From positions 186,001 through 250,000 of the forward strand of contig NZ_JAUDRH010000015.1 in NCBI RefSeq assembly GCF_030381805.1: 64,000 bases of DNA, written 5' to 3'. A program made the translations under genes and the position numbers. The stretch comes from Chlorogloeopsis sp. ULAP01 (GTDB lineage Bacteria > Cyanobacteriota > Cyanobacteriia > Cyanobacteriales > Nostocaceae). This document shows positions 25,285-34,038 of the stretch, in pieces; within the stretch, counting starts at the first letter, position 1; each line of letters starts with the position of its first letter. A model generated the notes under the pieces. It ran no database searches and was not told where the DNA came from. It saw nothing but the letters and a program-made list of their open reading frames with translations.

Positions 25285-27711
25285 ATGACCACCACCTCCG
25301 AAGTTCCCTTCTCTCCCGAAGAAATTGCATCTGAAGGTATTAAGCCTGAAGAATATCAAGAAATTGTGCGGCGGTTAGGACGTCATCCAAACAAAGCTGA
25401 ATTGGGAATGTTTGGAGTCATGTGGTCAGAACATTGCTGTTACAAAAATTCTCGGCCTTTATTAAAACAATTTCCCACTACAGGCGATCGCATTCTAGTT
25501 GGACCCGGTGAAAATGCTGGTGTTGTAGACTTAGGTGATGGATTGCGGCTGGCGTTTAAAATAGAATCTCACAATCACCCTTCTGCTGTAGAACCTTTCC
25601 AAGGAGCTGCGACAGGCGTAGGAGGGATTCTCCGTGATATCTTTACAATGGGTGCGCGTCCCATTGCCATATTAAACTCCCTCCGCTTCGGTTCTTTAAA
25701 AGATGCAAAAACCCAAAGGCTTTTTAGTGGTGTGGTAGCAGGTATCAGCCACTATGGTAACTGTGTTGGTGTACCTACCATTGGCGGTGAAGTATACTTT
25801 GACCCCGCTTATTCCGGCAATCCTCTGGTGAACGTTATGGCATTAGGATTGATGGAAACTTCAGAAATCGTTAAATCTGGAGCTTCTGGGATCGGAAATC
25901 CCGTGCTTTATGTCGGTTCCACCACGGGGCGCGATGGCATGGGAGGTGCGAGCTTTGCCAGTGCTGAACTTAGTAACGCATCATTAGACGATCGCCCGGC
26001 AGTACAAGTAGGCGATCCCTTTTTAGAAAAGTCACTAATTGAAGCTTGCTTGGAAGCTTTTAAAACAGGTGTAGTTGTTGCTGCGCAGGATATGGGTGCA
26101 GCTGGCATTACCTGTTCTACCTCAGAAATGGCAGCCAAAGGTGGCGTGGGAATTGAATTCGATTTAGATAAAGTTCCTGTCAGAGAATTTGGGATGGTTC
26201 CCTATGAATACTTGCTTTCCGAGTCCCAAGAAAGAATGCTATTTGTTGCCCAAAAGGGGCGCGAACAAGAATTAATTGATATCTTTCACCGTTGGGGACT
26301 GCATGCGGTTGTTGCCGGTACTGTAATTGCCGAACCAGTAGTGCGGATTCTATTTCGAGGCAAAGTTGCAGCAGAAATCCCTGCTACGGCTTTGGCAGAA
26401 AATACTCCTTTGTATGAGCGAGAAGTTTTGGCAGAACCACCAGAATATGTACGTCAAGCTTGGGAATGGACACCTAATTCTCTCCCTGCCTGCACAATGG
26501 CTGGGATTAATATTCAGGGACGCCAGTATAATTGGAATGATATTCTACTAACTTTGCTAGATACTCCGACGATCGCCTCCAAACGTTGGGTTTATCGCCA
26601 GTACGATCATCAAGTACAGAACAACACCGTGATGTTACCTGGTGGCGCAGATGCTGCCGTGATTAGGTTGCGTCCCCTTAAAAAAGAGGACACGGGGACA
26701 CAGGGACACGGTGACACGGGGAATATGTTTGATAATTTCTCCGCGTCTCACCCTCTCCGCGTCTGTGCGTCTTCTTACAAATGCGGTGTAGCAGCAACTG
26801 TAGACTGCAATCCTCGCTACGTTTATCTCGATCCTTATGAGGGGGCGAAAGCAGTAGTAGCAGAAGCAGCACGTAATCTTAGTTGTGTCGGTGCGGAACC
26901 ATTGGCAGTCACTGATAACCTTAATTTTGGTAGCCCAGAGAAACCAATTGGTTACTGGCAATTAGCTGAAGCTTGTCGCGGATTGGCGGAAGGGTGTCGA
27001 GAAATGGCAACCCCAGTTACAGGCGGTAATGTTTCTCTGTACAACGAAACTCTTGATTCTCAAGGGCTACCCCAACCTATTTATCCAACTCCTGTTGTCG
27101 GAATGGTGGGTTTGATTCCCGATTTGAGCAAAATTTGCGGTCAAGCTTGGCAAGCAGAAGGCGATGTAATTTATTTATTGGGTGGATTATCTTCTGATTC
27201 CACTTTAGGTGGTTCAGAGTATTTAGCGACTATTCACAATACTATTGCTGGAAAACCACCACGGGTAGATTTTGAATTGGAACGGCGGGTGCAAAAAGTT
27301 TGTCGTGAGGGAATTCGTCAAGATTGGATACGTTCAGCTCATGATTGTGCTGAGGGTGGTTTGGTAACTGCCATTGCTGAAAGTTGTATAACTAGCAAAC
27401 TTGGTGCAGTAGTTAACTTAGATTTAGCTGAAAATAATTCCCGACGACTAGATGAAGTGCTGTTTGGTGAAGGTGGTGCGCGAATAGTAGTTTCCGTAAC
27501 GCCAGAACAACAAGATATTTGGGAATCTTACTTACGAGAAAATCTTGCTCAAGAGTGGCAAAAACTGGGTAAAGTTGGGAATTCCGAAATGGGTTTGCGG
27601 GTTTTATCCTCTGATAAGCAAACTTTAATAAACGTTAGGATTGAGGTGATGAGCGATCGCTACTTCAATGCGATTGAAAAACGTTTAGCCATGTCTACTG
27701 CGACTCCTTAA
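25285..27711 (+). CDS. purL: Phosphoribosylformylglycinamidine synthase subunit PurL
   Basis: 808 residues. Small-type PurL, which with PurQ and PurS converts FGAR to FGAM in purine synthesis. Recognised segments: GMFGVMWSEHCCYKNSRP, FKIESHNHPSAVEPFQGAAT (active-site and ATP region), GGASFASAEL, and in the second half NLSCVGAEPLAVTDNLNFG and ATPVTGGNVSLYNE. Between the two halves there is an in-frame insertion of about 33 residues (26683-26780) made of repeat DNA, rich in Gly, Asp, Thr and His. It lies in a linker between conserved blocks, so the enzyme may tolerate it. Length is slightly above the usual 740-790. purF follows about 195 bp downstream. Confidence 0.96.
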   Translation: MTTTSEVPFSPEEIASEGIKPEEYQEIVRRLGRHPNKAELGMFGVMWSEHCCYKNSRPLLKQFPTTGDRILVGPGENAGVVDLGDGLRLAFKIESHNHPSAVEPFQGAATGVGGILRDIFTMGARPIAILNSLRFGSLKDAKTQRLFSGVVAGISHYGNCVGVPTIGGEVYFDPAYSGNPLVNVMALGLMETSEIVKSGASGIGNPVLYVGSTTGRDGMGGASFASAELSNASLDDRPAVQVGDPFLEKSLIEACLEAFKTGVVVAAQDMGAAGITCSTSEMAAKGGVGIEFDLDKVPVREFGMVPYEYLLSESQERMLFVAQKGREQELIDIFHRWGLHAVVAGTVIAEPVVRILFRGKVAAEIPATALAENTPLYEREVLAEPPEYVRQAWEWTPNSLPACTMAGINIQGRQYNWNDILLTLLDTPTIASKRWVYRQYDHQVQNNTVMLPGGADAAVIRLRPLKKEDTGTQGHGDTGNMFDNFSASHPLRVCASSYKCGVAATVDCNPRYVYLDPYEGAKAVVAEAARNLSCVGAEPLAVTDNLNFGSPEKPIGYWQLAEACRGLAEGCREMATPVTGGNVSLYNETLDSQGLPQPIYPTPVVGMVGLIPDLSKICGQAWQAEGDVIYLLGGLSSDSTLGGSEYLATIHNTIAGKPPRVDFELERRVQKVCREGIRQDWIRSAHDCAEGGLVTAIAESCITSKLGAVVNLDLAENNSRRLDEVLFGEGGARIVVSVTPEQQDIWESYLRENLAQEWQKLGKVGNSEMGLRVLSSDKQTLINVRIEVMSDRYFNAIEKRLAMSTATP
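26683..26780. repeat. STRR-type repeat inserted in frame in purL
   Basis: Units of about 8 bp (GGACACGG, GGACACAG, GTGACACG) at 26688-26722, then CTCCGCGTCT-type units (26739-26772), resembling non-coding repeats elsewhere in the window. The stretch has no stop codon in the purL frame. Confidence 0.8.
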
Positions 27712-27906
27712 CTCTATTACTTACAGAGTTAGAAATAAGAAGTTGAAAGTAAAGGTTTTAACTAATAACTCATCACTTGTACTGGCTACCACAAGCGTAA
27801 TTAAGGTACTGTTTTAATGGATGGTTAATTTTTTATTAATCATCACACAACTATCCCTTTACATAATCCTAGTGACTTGACACCCCCGACCAGGAGCAAA
27901 GCGAGC

Positions 27907-29403
27907 ATGATCCCCAAACATAGCGTCACTTCGGATGACTACCCCCGACAGAACAACTTAATGAACGATCAACAAACTCGAACAGACAAGCCAGAAGAAG
28001 CTTGTGGTGTATTTGGCATTTATGCACCAGGAGAAGACGTTGCCAAACTCACCTACTTTGGATTGTATGCTCTCCAGCACCGGGGGCAAGAATCGGCTGG
28101 CATTGCCACATTTGAGGGTGAGCAAGTACACTTGCACAAAGATATGGGATTGGTATCCCAAGTCTTTAATGAAACTAATTTGAGTGATTTACCTGGCAGT
28201 ATAGCTGTTGGTCACACTCGTTATTCCACCACAGGTTCTAGCCGCAAAGTTAATGCCCAACCAGCCCTAGTTGATACTCGTTTAGGGAAAATAGTGCTAG
28301 CACATAATGGCAATTTAGTCAACGTTGCACAATTGCGGGAAGAGTTACTGCAAAAAAACTGCAACTTAGTCACTACAACTGATTCAGAGATGATTGCTTT
28401 TGCGATCGCCGAAGAAGTCAACGTAGGTAGAGATTGGTTAGAAGGTTGCATTAAAGCTTTTGGTCGTTGTCAGGGAGCTTTTAGTTTAGTCATAGGCACG
28501 CCCAGTGGTGTCATGGGTGTTCGCGATCCCAATGGTATTCGTCCCCTCGTCATTGGTATTTTGGAAAGCGATCCAGTGCGTTACGTCCTTGCTTCTGAAA
28601 CTTGTGCTTTAGATATCATCGGTGCCGAATTTCTGCGGGATGTGCAACCAGGTGAGCTAGTTTGGATTACAGAAGAGGGTTTGACTTCCTATCATTGGTA
28701 CCAACAGCCACAACGTAAGTTGTGTATCTTTGAGATGATTTACTTTGCCCGCCCTGATAGCGTGATGCGGGGAGAAAGTTTATACAGCTACCGGATGCGA
28801 TTAGGGCGGCACCTAGCAGAAGAATCACCCACAGAAGCCGATATCGTCATTGGTGTTCCTGATTCTGGTGTACCAGCAGCTATTGGATTTTCTCAAGCTT
28901 CCGGCATCCCTTATGCGGAAGGACTGATCAAAAATCGCTATGTGGGGCGCACTTTTATTCAGCCTACCCAATCTATGCGTGAGTCGGGCATTCGCATGAA
29001 ACTAAACCCACTCAAAGACGTGTTATATGGCAAACGAGTTGTAATTGTAGATGACTCAATTGTGCGCGGCACGACTAGCCGAAAATTGGTCAAAACCTTG
29101 CGTGAAGCCGGTGCGCTAGAGGTACATATGCGAATTTCCTCGCCGCCGGTAACTCATCCCTGCTTCTACGGCATTGATACTGATACCCAGGATCAACTGA
29201 TCGCTGCAACTAAATCAGTAGAGGAAATAACCAAGCAGCTAGAGGTAGACAGTCTTGCCTATCTCAGCTGGCAGGGAATGCTCGCAGCAACACGAGAAGA
29301 TCCACAAAGCTTTTGCTCTGCTTGCTTCACAGGAGATTATCCGATTCCTGTGCCAGAACCAATGAAGCGTACTAAGCTGATGTTGGAAAAAGTGGTGGTG
29401 TAA
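27907..29403 (+). CDS. purF: Amidophosphoribosyltransferase
   Basis: 498 residues from the ATG at 27907, which has AGGAG upstream; a TTG at 27877 is less likely. First step of purine synthesis: PRPP plus glutamine to phosphoribosylamine. A 32-residue propeptide precedes the nucleophile Cys33 in EEACGVFGIYAPG, which becomes N-terminal after processing. The glutaminase domain (LQHRGQESAGIA, VGHTRYSTTGSS) is followed by the PRTase domain with the PRPP motif VVIVDDSIVRGTTS. Late cysteines (HPCFYGID, SFCSACFTGDYP) fit the Fe-S-containing Bacillus-type enzyme. Downstream of purL, presumably co-regulated. Confidence 0.97.
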   Translation: MIPKHSVTSDDYPRQNNLMNDQQTRTDKPEEACGVFGIYAPGEDVAKLTYFGLYALQHRGQESAGIATFEGEQVHLHKDMGLVSQVFNETNLSDLPGSIAVGHTRYSTTGSSRKVNAQPALVDTRLGKIVLAHNGNLVNVAQLREELLQKNCNLVTTTDSEMIAFAIAEEVNVGRDWLEGCIKAFGRCQGAFSLVIGTPSGVMGVRDPNGIRPLVIGILESDPVRYVLASETCALDIIGAEFLRDVQPGELVWITEEGLTSYHWYQQPQRKLCIFEMIYFARPDSVMRGESLYSYRMRLGRHLAEESPTEADIVIGVPDSGVPAAIGFSQASGIPYAEGLIKNRYVGRTFIQPTQSMRESGIRMKLNPLKDVLYGKRVVIVDDSIVRGTTSRKLVKTLREAGALEVHMRISSPPVTHPCFYGIDTDTQDQLIAATKSVEEITKQLEVDSLAYLSWQGMLAATREDPQSFCSACFTGDYPIPVPEPMKRTKLMLEKVVV

Positions 29404-29504
29404 GTTAGGGATCGGGGACAGGTGACTAGGGACTTGGAAAGAAGCTCCAGGGACAGAGGGGCTTCAGGAGCACCAGGAGCAATACCCAATCCCCGATCCC
29501 CAAT

Positions 29505-29786
29505 TTAACTTTTCTGTAAAAATTCAATTTTTGGTAATAAAGGATCGGAAACAACACCCACACCGAGAAAACCCCAACGTTTCAGCAAATTTCCTATTTG
29601 CGATCCAGCAATAGACTCTACTGCAAAGCGGTTTGCTACTTCTGTAGCATGGGTGTTGAGATAGCTCAAGGCGTCAAAATGCTCGCGAAACAACAACAAG
29701 TAACCCAGTTTTTCCGAATTAGGGCGAGCTGCAAGATAACTACCGTCAGTTTTTGACCGTATTAGATAATAAACTTCAGAAAACAT
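29505..29786 (-). CDS. Conserved hypothetical protein
   Basis: 93 residues from the ATG at 29784-29786. Sequence features: MFSEVYYLIRSKTDGSYLAA at the start, a central AL.YLNTHATEVANRF helix, and VVSDPLLPKIEFLQ at the end. No domain is recognised. It looks like a soluble alpha/beta protein, and I recall similar small proteins in Nostocales. It lies downstream of the ABC permease on the same strand, separated by an STRR array, so co-transcription is possible. Confidence 0.65.
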   Translation of the reverse strand: MFSEVYYLIRSKTDGSYLAARPNSEKLGYLLLFREHFDALSYLNTHATEVANRFAVESIAGSQIGNLLKRWGFLGVGVVSDPLLPKIEFLQKS

Positions 29787-29830
29787 AATCAACAGTCAAT
29801 AGTCCATAGTCAAAAGTCTAGACGTTTTTT

Positions 29831-29857
29831 ACTAATGACTAATGACTAATAACTAAT
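29831..29857. repeat. ACTAATG heptamers overlapping the permease stop
   Basis: Three to four ACTAATG-type units. On the minus strand they read TAGTTAT TAGTCAT TAGTCAT, and the first TAG (29853-29855) is the stop of the permease gene. Confidence 0.85.
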
Positions 29858-30899
29858 TGAGATTTTCTAAACGGATGCGAGGATCGGCAACTTTCAGTAG
29901 TAAATCTGCTATTAAATTGCCCACGATCAGCAAAACTGCACCCATGATCAAACTTGCCATCAATAAATATAAATCTTGAGCTTGTACTGCCTGTAGTGTT
30001 AACCTTCCTAAACCAGGCCAGTTAAAGAAAAATTCGGCAATGAATGCACCGCTTAGTAAACCTGCCAATTCAAAACCCAATAAAGTAATTAACGGGTTAA
30101 TGGCGTTGCGCAGAGCGTGAACATAAATAACTCGATTTTCTGGCAATCCCTTCGCACGGGCTGTTTGAATGTAATCTTGGCGCAACACATCAAGTAGTTC
30201 ACCGCGAGTAATGCGCTGTAAACCAGCAAAGCTGGTGATACTCAAAGCGATGGTAGGTAAGATCATATGCCAGCCGACATCGAGTATTTTACCAAACCAT
30301 GTCAGATCACCGTGATTGATGCTAGTTATGCCACCGACTGGGAAGAGTGGGGCTGTCATTTGGGCAAAAATTAACAGTAACAGGGCAGTGATGAAACTAG
30401 GAAATCCTTGTCCAGCATAACTAACCACTTGCAAAATCCTATCGGTAAAACGATTTTGTTTGACGGCAGCAACAATGCCCAATGGAATAGCGATCGCCCA
30501 AGTAATAATCAAAGATGCGATCGCCAATAACAAAGTTGCAGGTACTCGTTCCCAAATCAGTGAGGCTACGGAGCGCTGGTAAACAAAACTTGTGCCAAAA
30601 TCTCCTTTAGTCAGGATTCGCCAAAGCCAAAGAAAATACTGCTCTGGCCAAGATTTATCCAATCCAAATTGTTGCTGAAGTTCCTCAATGCGTTCCGGAG
30701 AAATTTTTGGGTTTTGCCGTAGTGTATCTACATAATCACCAGGAGCAAGTTGAATGATAAAAAACGACAACGCCGACGCCAATAACAAAGTCAACAAAGC
30801 CTGCAATGCTCGCTTGATGACATAAAGAAAAGTCTCACTTGTAATCAGCCTTACCAGCCAATCCCGACTTGCCTCCACCGAAATTCTCGTAGTAGTCAT
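29853..30899 (-). CDS. ABC transporter permease, DppB/OppB type
   Basis: A 348-residue inner-membrane permease of the peptide/nickel class, with six predicted membrane segments (first ALLTLLLASALSFFIIQLAPG, last LMASLIMGAVLLIVGNLIAD). The cytoplasmic EAA loop is ARAKGLPENRVIYVHALRNA. The periplasmic PGDYVDTLRQNP loop after TM1 is typical of DppB. No ATPase, second permease or binding-protein gene is adjacent, so partners are encoded elsewhere. Substrate unknown. Confidence 0.92.
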   Translation of the reverse strand: MTTTRISVEASRDWLVRLITSETFLYVIKRALQALLTLLLASALSFFIIQLAPGDYVDTLRQNPKISPERIEELQQQFGLDKSWPEQYFLWLWRILTKGDFGTSFVYQRSVASLIWERVPATLLLAIASLIITWAIAIPLGIVAAVKQNRFTDRILQVVSYAGQGFPSFITALLLLIFAQMTAPLFPVGGITSINHGDLTWFGKILDVGWHMILPTIALSITSFAGLQRITRGELLDVLRQDYIQTARAKGLPENRVIYVHALRNAINPLITLLGFELAGLLSGAFIAEFFFNWPGLGRLTLQAVQAQDLYLLMASLIMGAVLLIVGNLIADLLLKVADPRIRLENLN

Positions 30900-30920
30900 T
30901 TGTGATTTGTCCTTTGTCCT

Positions 30921-30968
30921 TTATCCTTAGTCATTAGCCAAGGACTAATGACCAATGACCAATGACTA
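30921..30968. repeat. STRR array overlapping the apt stop
   Basis: Units of the type GACTAAT, GACCAAT repeated in the permease-apt spacer. On the minus strand the apt stop TAG (30966-30968) is the first repeat unit (TAGTCATTGGTCATTGGTCA). Confidence 0.8.
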
Positions 30969-31484
30969 ATATTCAACCAGGGTGATAATCGGCACGTCCG
31001 GCAGATTTTTACGCCCTTGTAAATCCCGTAGCTCGATGATAAACCCAAACCCGACCAGTTCGCAGCCTATTTTCTGTACTAGCTGTGCTGTTGCACTGGC
31101 GGTTCCACCTGTGGCGATCAAATCGTCTACAATCAAGACTCGGCACTCTGGTTGCAAAGCATCTTGATGCATTTCCAAGCAGTCTGTACCATATTCCAGT
31201 TCATACTCAATAGAATGCACTGCTGCTGGTAGCTTACCTGGTTTGCGAACAGGGATAAAACCTGCTCCGATTTTATAAGCCAGAGGCGTGCCAAACATAA
31301 AGCCTCGTGACTCCATTCCCACCACGTAATCTGCCTTCAGCCTGGCATCGAGAATCTTTTGTGTGAATAAGTCAATAGTATGGCGCAAACCTTCTGGATC
31401 GCGCAAAAGTGTAGTGATATCCCGAAATACAATTCCGGGTTTAGGAAAATCTGGAATATCACGAATCAGAGACTTCAGATCCAT
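30966..31484 (-). CDS. apt: Adenine phosphoribosyltransferase
   Basis: A 172-residue type I PRTase that salvages adenine to AMP with PRPP. Signature segments: MDLKSLIRDIPDFPKPGIVF, the ADYVVGMESRGFMFG loop, PGKLP in the hood, and the PRPP-binding VLIVDDLIATGGTASAT. Normal length. The ATG is at 31482-31484. The permease follows on the same strand after a repeat spacer. Confidence 0.96.
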   Translation of the reverse strand: MDLKSLIRDIPDFPKPGIVFRDITTLLRDPEGLRHTIDLFTQKILDARLKADYVVGMESRGFMFGTPLAYKIGAGFIPVRKPGKLPAAVHSIEYELEYGTDCLEMHQDALQPECRVLIVDDLIATGGTASATAQLVQKIGCELVGFGFIIELRDLQGRKNLPDVPIITLVEY

Positions 31485-31880
31485 AGATTAAAGATAGCTT
31501 TGATCAAGATACAGCAGTACATCCTTGCTCCCATCTGCCGATAGGAATCTATCGGGTGGTTGCGGGCAGATACCTGACAAATCGTACACTATAATGTCAT
31601 ACGCATGGAATTAGCACTCTGTTGCTATCCATTGACGATTATCTGAATCTACACCAAGCTAAGGATGGAATGATAGTAACAACAATAAACAATAGAAAAT
31701 AAAATTTACGCTTTGAAAACATTAAGCTGTGTATGCGGAAATATTTGAATAGAAAGAGTAACTAATGTATGTATCATAGTCGGGCAGTTATTCTACTGCC
31801 ACAAGTGAACATTTCCCGCTTAAGCTATCTATCTTAAATTAGTTTTACCGAGTCTGTCGCAGCCGCACAAGGTATTTATA
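31485..31880. other. Divergent intergenic region between apt and DUF3038 gene
   Basis: 396 bp. A nested inverted repeat near the apt side (TCTGCC...GGGCAGA around GATAG/CTATC, about 31533-31570) may form structure in the apt leader. TTAGCACTC at 31611-31619 is a lone CIRCE half site. No gene seen. Confidence 0.5.
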
Positions 31881-32507
31881 ATGAATGTCTCTGCTAGTGT
31901 AACGCCTTTTAATAGTCCAACTTCCCAATCGCTACCAATGATTCTAGATTCTTTACCTGATCCTGCGATTGAAGGACAGGGATGTCCCAGAAAAACACGG
32001 GTGCAAATTGACTTGATTTTACTGGCAATTGAAGCTCTAGAACTTGGTGGTTCAGAAGCTATCCTGGCATTTGCCGAAGAATTGGATTTAAAAGGAATCA
32101 TTAAAGATAGGGTGAATTTGTGGCGAATGCGTAGCTCCAACCCTTTAAGACGAGCACATATCCGCCGTTCTTTAAGCATTATGGAGGCAAAAGCCTTAGT
32201 AGTAATTACTTGCTATTTAGCGCGGCGGTTAACAGTTGTGATTCGCCAGATGCTGATGATATATCAACAGCTAAATGAGAAACAAATTCCTCTCGAACAA
32301 AATTTGCGTTTATCTAATTACTTAGAACGGTTTAGAGCGCATTTTAAAAGCCGAATGAACCCGCGACGTTCTGGTGTACTGGCATTAAATTCAGATGAAA
32401 AATTAGATGAATTGGCTATAGATTTATTAGCTAAATTACTATTTTGTACCGGTACGGCTGGAATGCAGCGGTTCTGGATTAGCCTTTTTGACGGTGAAGT
32501 AGAATGA
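31881..32507 (+). CDS. DUF3038 domain protein
   Basis: A 208-residue cyanobacterial protein. The DUF3038 core starts near residue 30 (RKTRVQIDLILLAIEALELG) and continues through KDRVNLWRMRSSNPLRR and the late AIDLLAKLLFCTGTAGMQRF. Mostly helical and probably soluble. Function unknown. Its TGA overlaps the ATG of the next gene (ATGA), and DUF3038-DUF4335 is a conserved pair in cyanobacteria, suggesting the two products work together. Confidence 0.85.
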   Translation: MNVSASVTPFNSPTSQSLPMILDSLPDPAIEGQGCPRKTRVQIDLILLAIEALELGGSEAILAFAEELDLKGIIKDRVNLWRMRSSNPLRRAHIRRSLSIMEAKALVVITCYLARRLTVVIRQMLMIYQQLNEKQIPLEQNLRLSNYLERFRAHFKSRMNPRRSGVLALNSDEKLDELAIDLLAKLLFCTGTAGMQRFWISLFDGEVE

Positions 32508-33982
32508 ATATTCAACGTAAGTACAGCCTACCCAATTGCACGTTGGTTTTAGAAGGTCTCAGTGATGCTGCCCAAACTGCACAATATCAAGAATTGCGCC
32601 CTGCACTTTCAATCTTAGTGAATGCAGAATGCTACTTATCTGGTTATCGTCAACCTTTATCTGGAGGACGGGAATTTTTTGAAAGTTTGACGAGGACAGT
32701 TAGTGCCTATGCTCAAGAATTTTTGAGTAATGTTAACCATCCGCAAGCTCATAACTTTGAGTCAGAGTTGGTGCAGTTGCAAAAAATAGATGTCAATCGC
32801 CATAGGCTAATTGTACATTCAGAAATTCCTGGTCAAGATTTAGAGGTTAGCTCCCACAACGGTAAACAGCCTATTCAAATGGATTTGAATACAGTGCAAT
32901 TGTTTGATTTAGTGGAAGCTGTTGACCAATTTTTTGCTGACAGTCAAACTTTACCTGAGCTATCACTGGAATTACAACCAGTTCCAAAACGCTATGGCAG
33001 CAACAGTCAAGCTTTGTTTAAACAGACACTGCCAGCTAGTGTAGGGGCGACTAGTTTAGCCGCAGCAGCGATCGCTTTCGGCATGATCCCACCTCCTCAA
33101 GTGCGTTCACCCCAGCCAGAAACCCAGGAGCAATCTAGTTCAACTAATCCTAATGCCAATACTTCTGAACCAGTTCCTAGCACTCCTTTACCGCTCGCCA
33201 ATCAACAAGTAGCAGCAAATTCGACACCAACTCCGACACCGATTTCCGCAGCAACTAAAAATCTGACACCTACTCCATCGCCTACTGTTGCAAATTTAGA
33301 AGCACTTTTAAATACAGTTCCAGAAATTACGGATGCATCCCAACTACGGGCATTAAACCGTCAAATTTATAACCAAATTAATCCTACTTGGAAAAATCGC
33401 AAAGCATTGCAGCAAAATGCAGTTTTTCGTGTAGGTGTGGCTGCTGATGGTACGATCATTGGTTATAAAGCTGTTGATTCTGAATCAAATCAGGTAGTTA
33501 ATCAAACTCCCTTACCTGATTTACTCTCCAATCCTACAAATCGTACTTCTGTTCCAAAAGAAGCGATCGCTCAATTCAAAGTGGTCTTTACTAACGAAGG
33601 TATACTTCAAATTAGTCCTTGGCGTGGATACACTAAAACGCCCGATGTTACCGGACAAAAAATTACTGACTCTAATAAAATCAAAGAATTAAATCAAAAG
33701 CTTTATAGTGTTGTTCGTCAAAATTGGCAAGGCACTCCTAGTTATACACGTGACTTGAAATATCGCGTCGCAGTTAACAAAGATGGCATTATTGCCGATT
33801 ATGAACCACTAAACCAAGTTGCATTTGACTATTTTCGAGAGACACCTTTGCCGCGAATGTTCCATAGCGTTTACGGCTCAACTGTTGCAGCACCTAATAC
33901 CAAAGAACCCCTTGCTCACTTTGAAGTAGTTTTCCAGCCCAGTGGCAAACTGCAAGTTAATCCTTGGCGGGGATATAAATAG
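32504..33982 (+). CDS. DUF4335 domain protein
   Basis: 492 residues. The N-terminal DUF4335 (about 1-190) begins MNIQRKYSLPNCTLVLEGLS. A hydrophobic stretch at about 183-198 (ASVGATSLAAAAIAFGMIP) could anchor it in the membrane. A Pro/Thr/Ser-rich linker follows (about 200-265). The C-terminal half repeats a unit of about 105 residues twice (ALNRQIYNQINPTW..., then ELNQKLYSVVRQNW...; each ends in LQ..PWRGY), an internal duplication. Function unknown. Translationally coupled to DUF3038. The TAG stop opens a TAGGGAC-type repeat. Confidence 0.85.
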   Translation: MNIQRKYSLPNCTLVLEGLSDAAQTAQYQELRPALSILVNAECYLSGYRQPLSGGREFFESLTRTVSAYAQEFLSNVNHPQAHNFESELVQLQKIDVNRHRLIVHSEIPGQDLEVSSHNGKQPIQMDLNTVQLFDLVEAVDQFFADSQTLPELSLELQPVPKRYGSNSQALFKQTLPASVGATSLAAAAIAFGMIPPPQVRSPQPETQEQSSSTNPNANTSEPVPSTPLPLANQQVAANSTPTPTPISAATKNLTPTPSPTVANLEALLNTVPEITDASQLRALNRQIYNQINPTWKNRKALQQNAVFRVGVAADGTIIGYKAVDSESNQVVNQTPLPDLLSNPTNRTSVPKEAIAQFKVVFTNEGILQISPWRGYTKTPDVTGQKITDSNKIKELNQKLYSVVRQNWQGTPSYTRDLKYRVAVNKDGIIADYEPLNQVAFDYFRETPLPRMFHSVYGSTVAAPNTKEPLAHFEVVFQPSGKLQVNPWRGYK

Positions 33983-34013
33983 GGGACTAGGGACTAGGGA
34001 ATAGGGGACAGTA
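33980..34013. repeat. TAGGGAC heptamers at the DUF4335 stop
   Basis: TAGGGGAC TAGGGAC TAGGGAA TAGGGGAC: the first TAG (33980-33982) is the stop codon of the DUF4335 gene. Confidence 0.85.
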
Positions 34014-34038
34014 AAAACTGTCACCTGTAACCTATTTT

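Noticed and set aside
31611..31619. TTAGCACTC, half a CIRCE element
   Set aside because: No GAGTGCTAA arm at the required distance.
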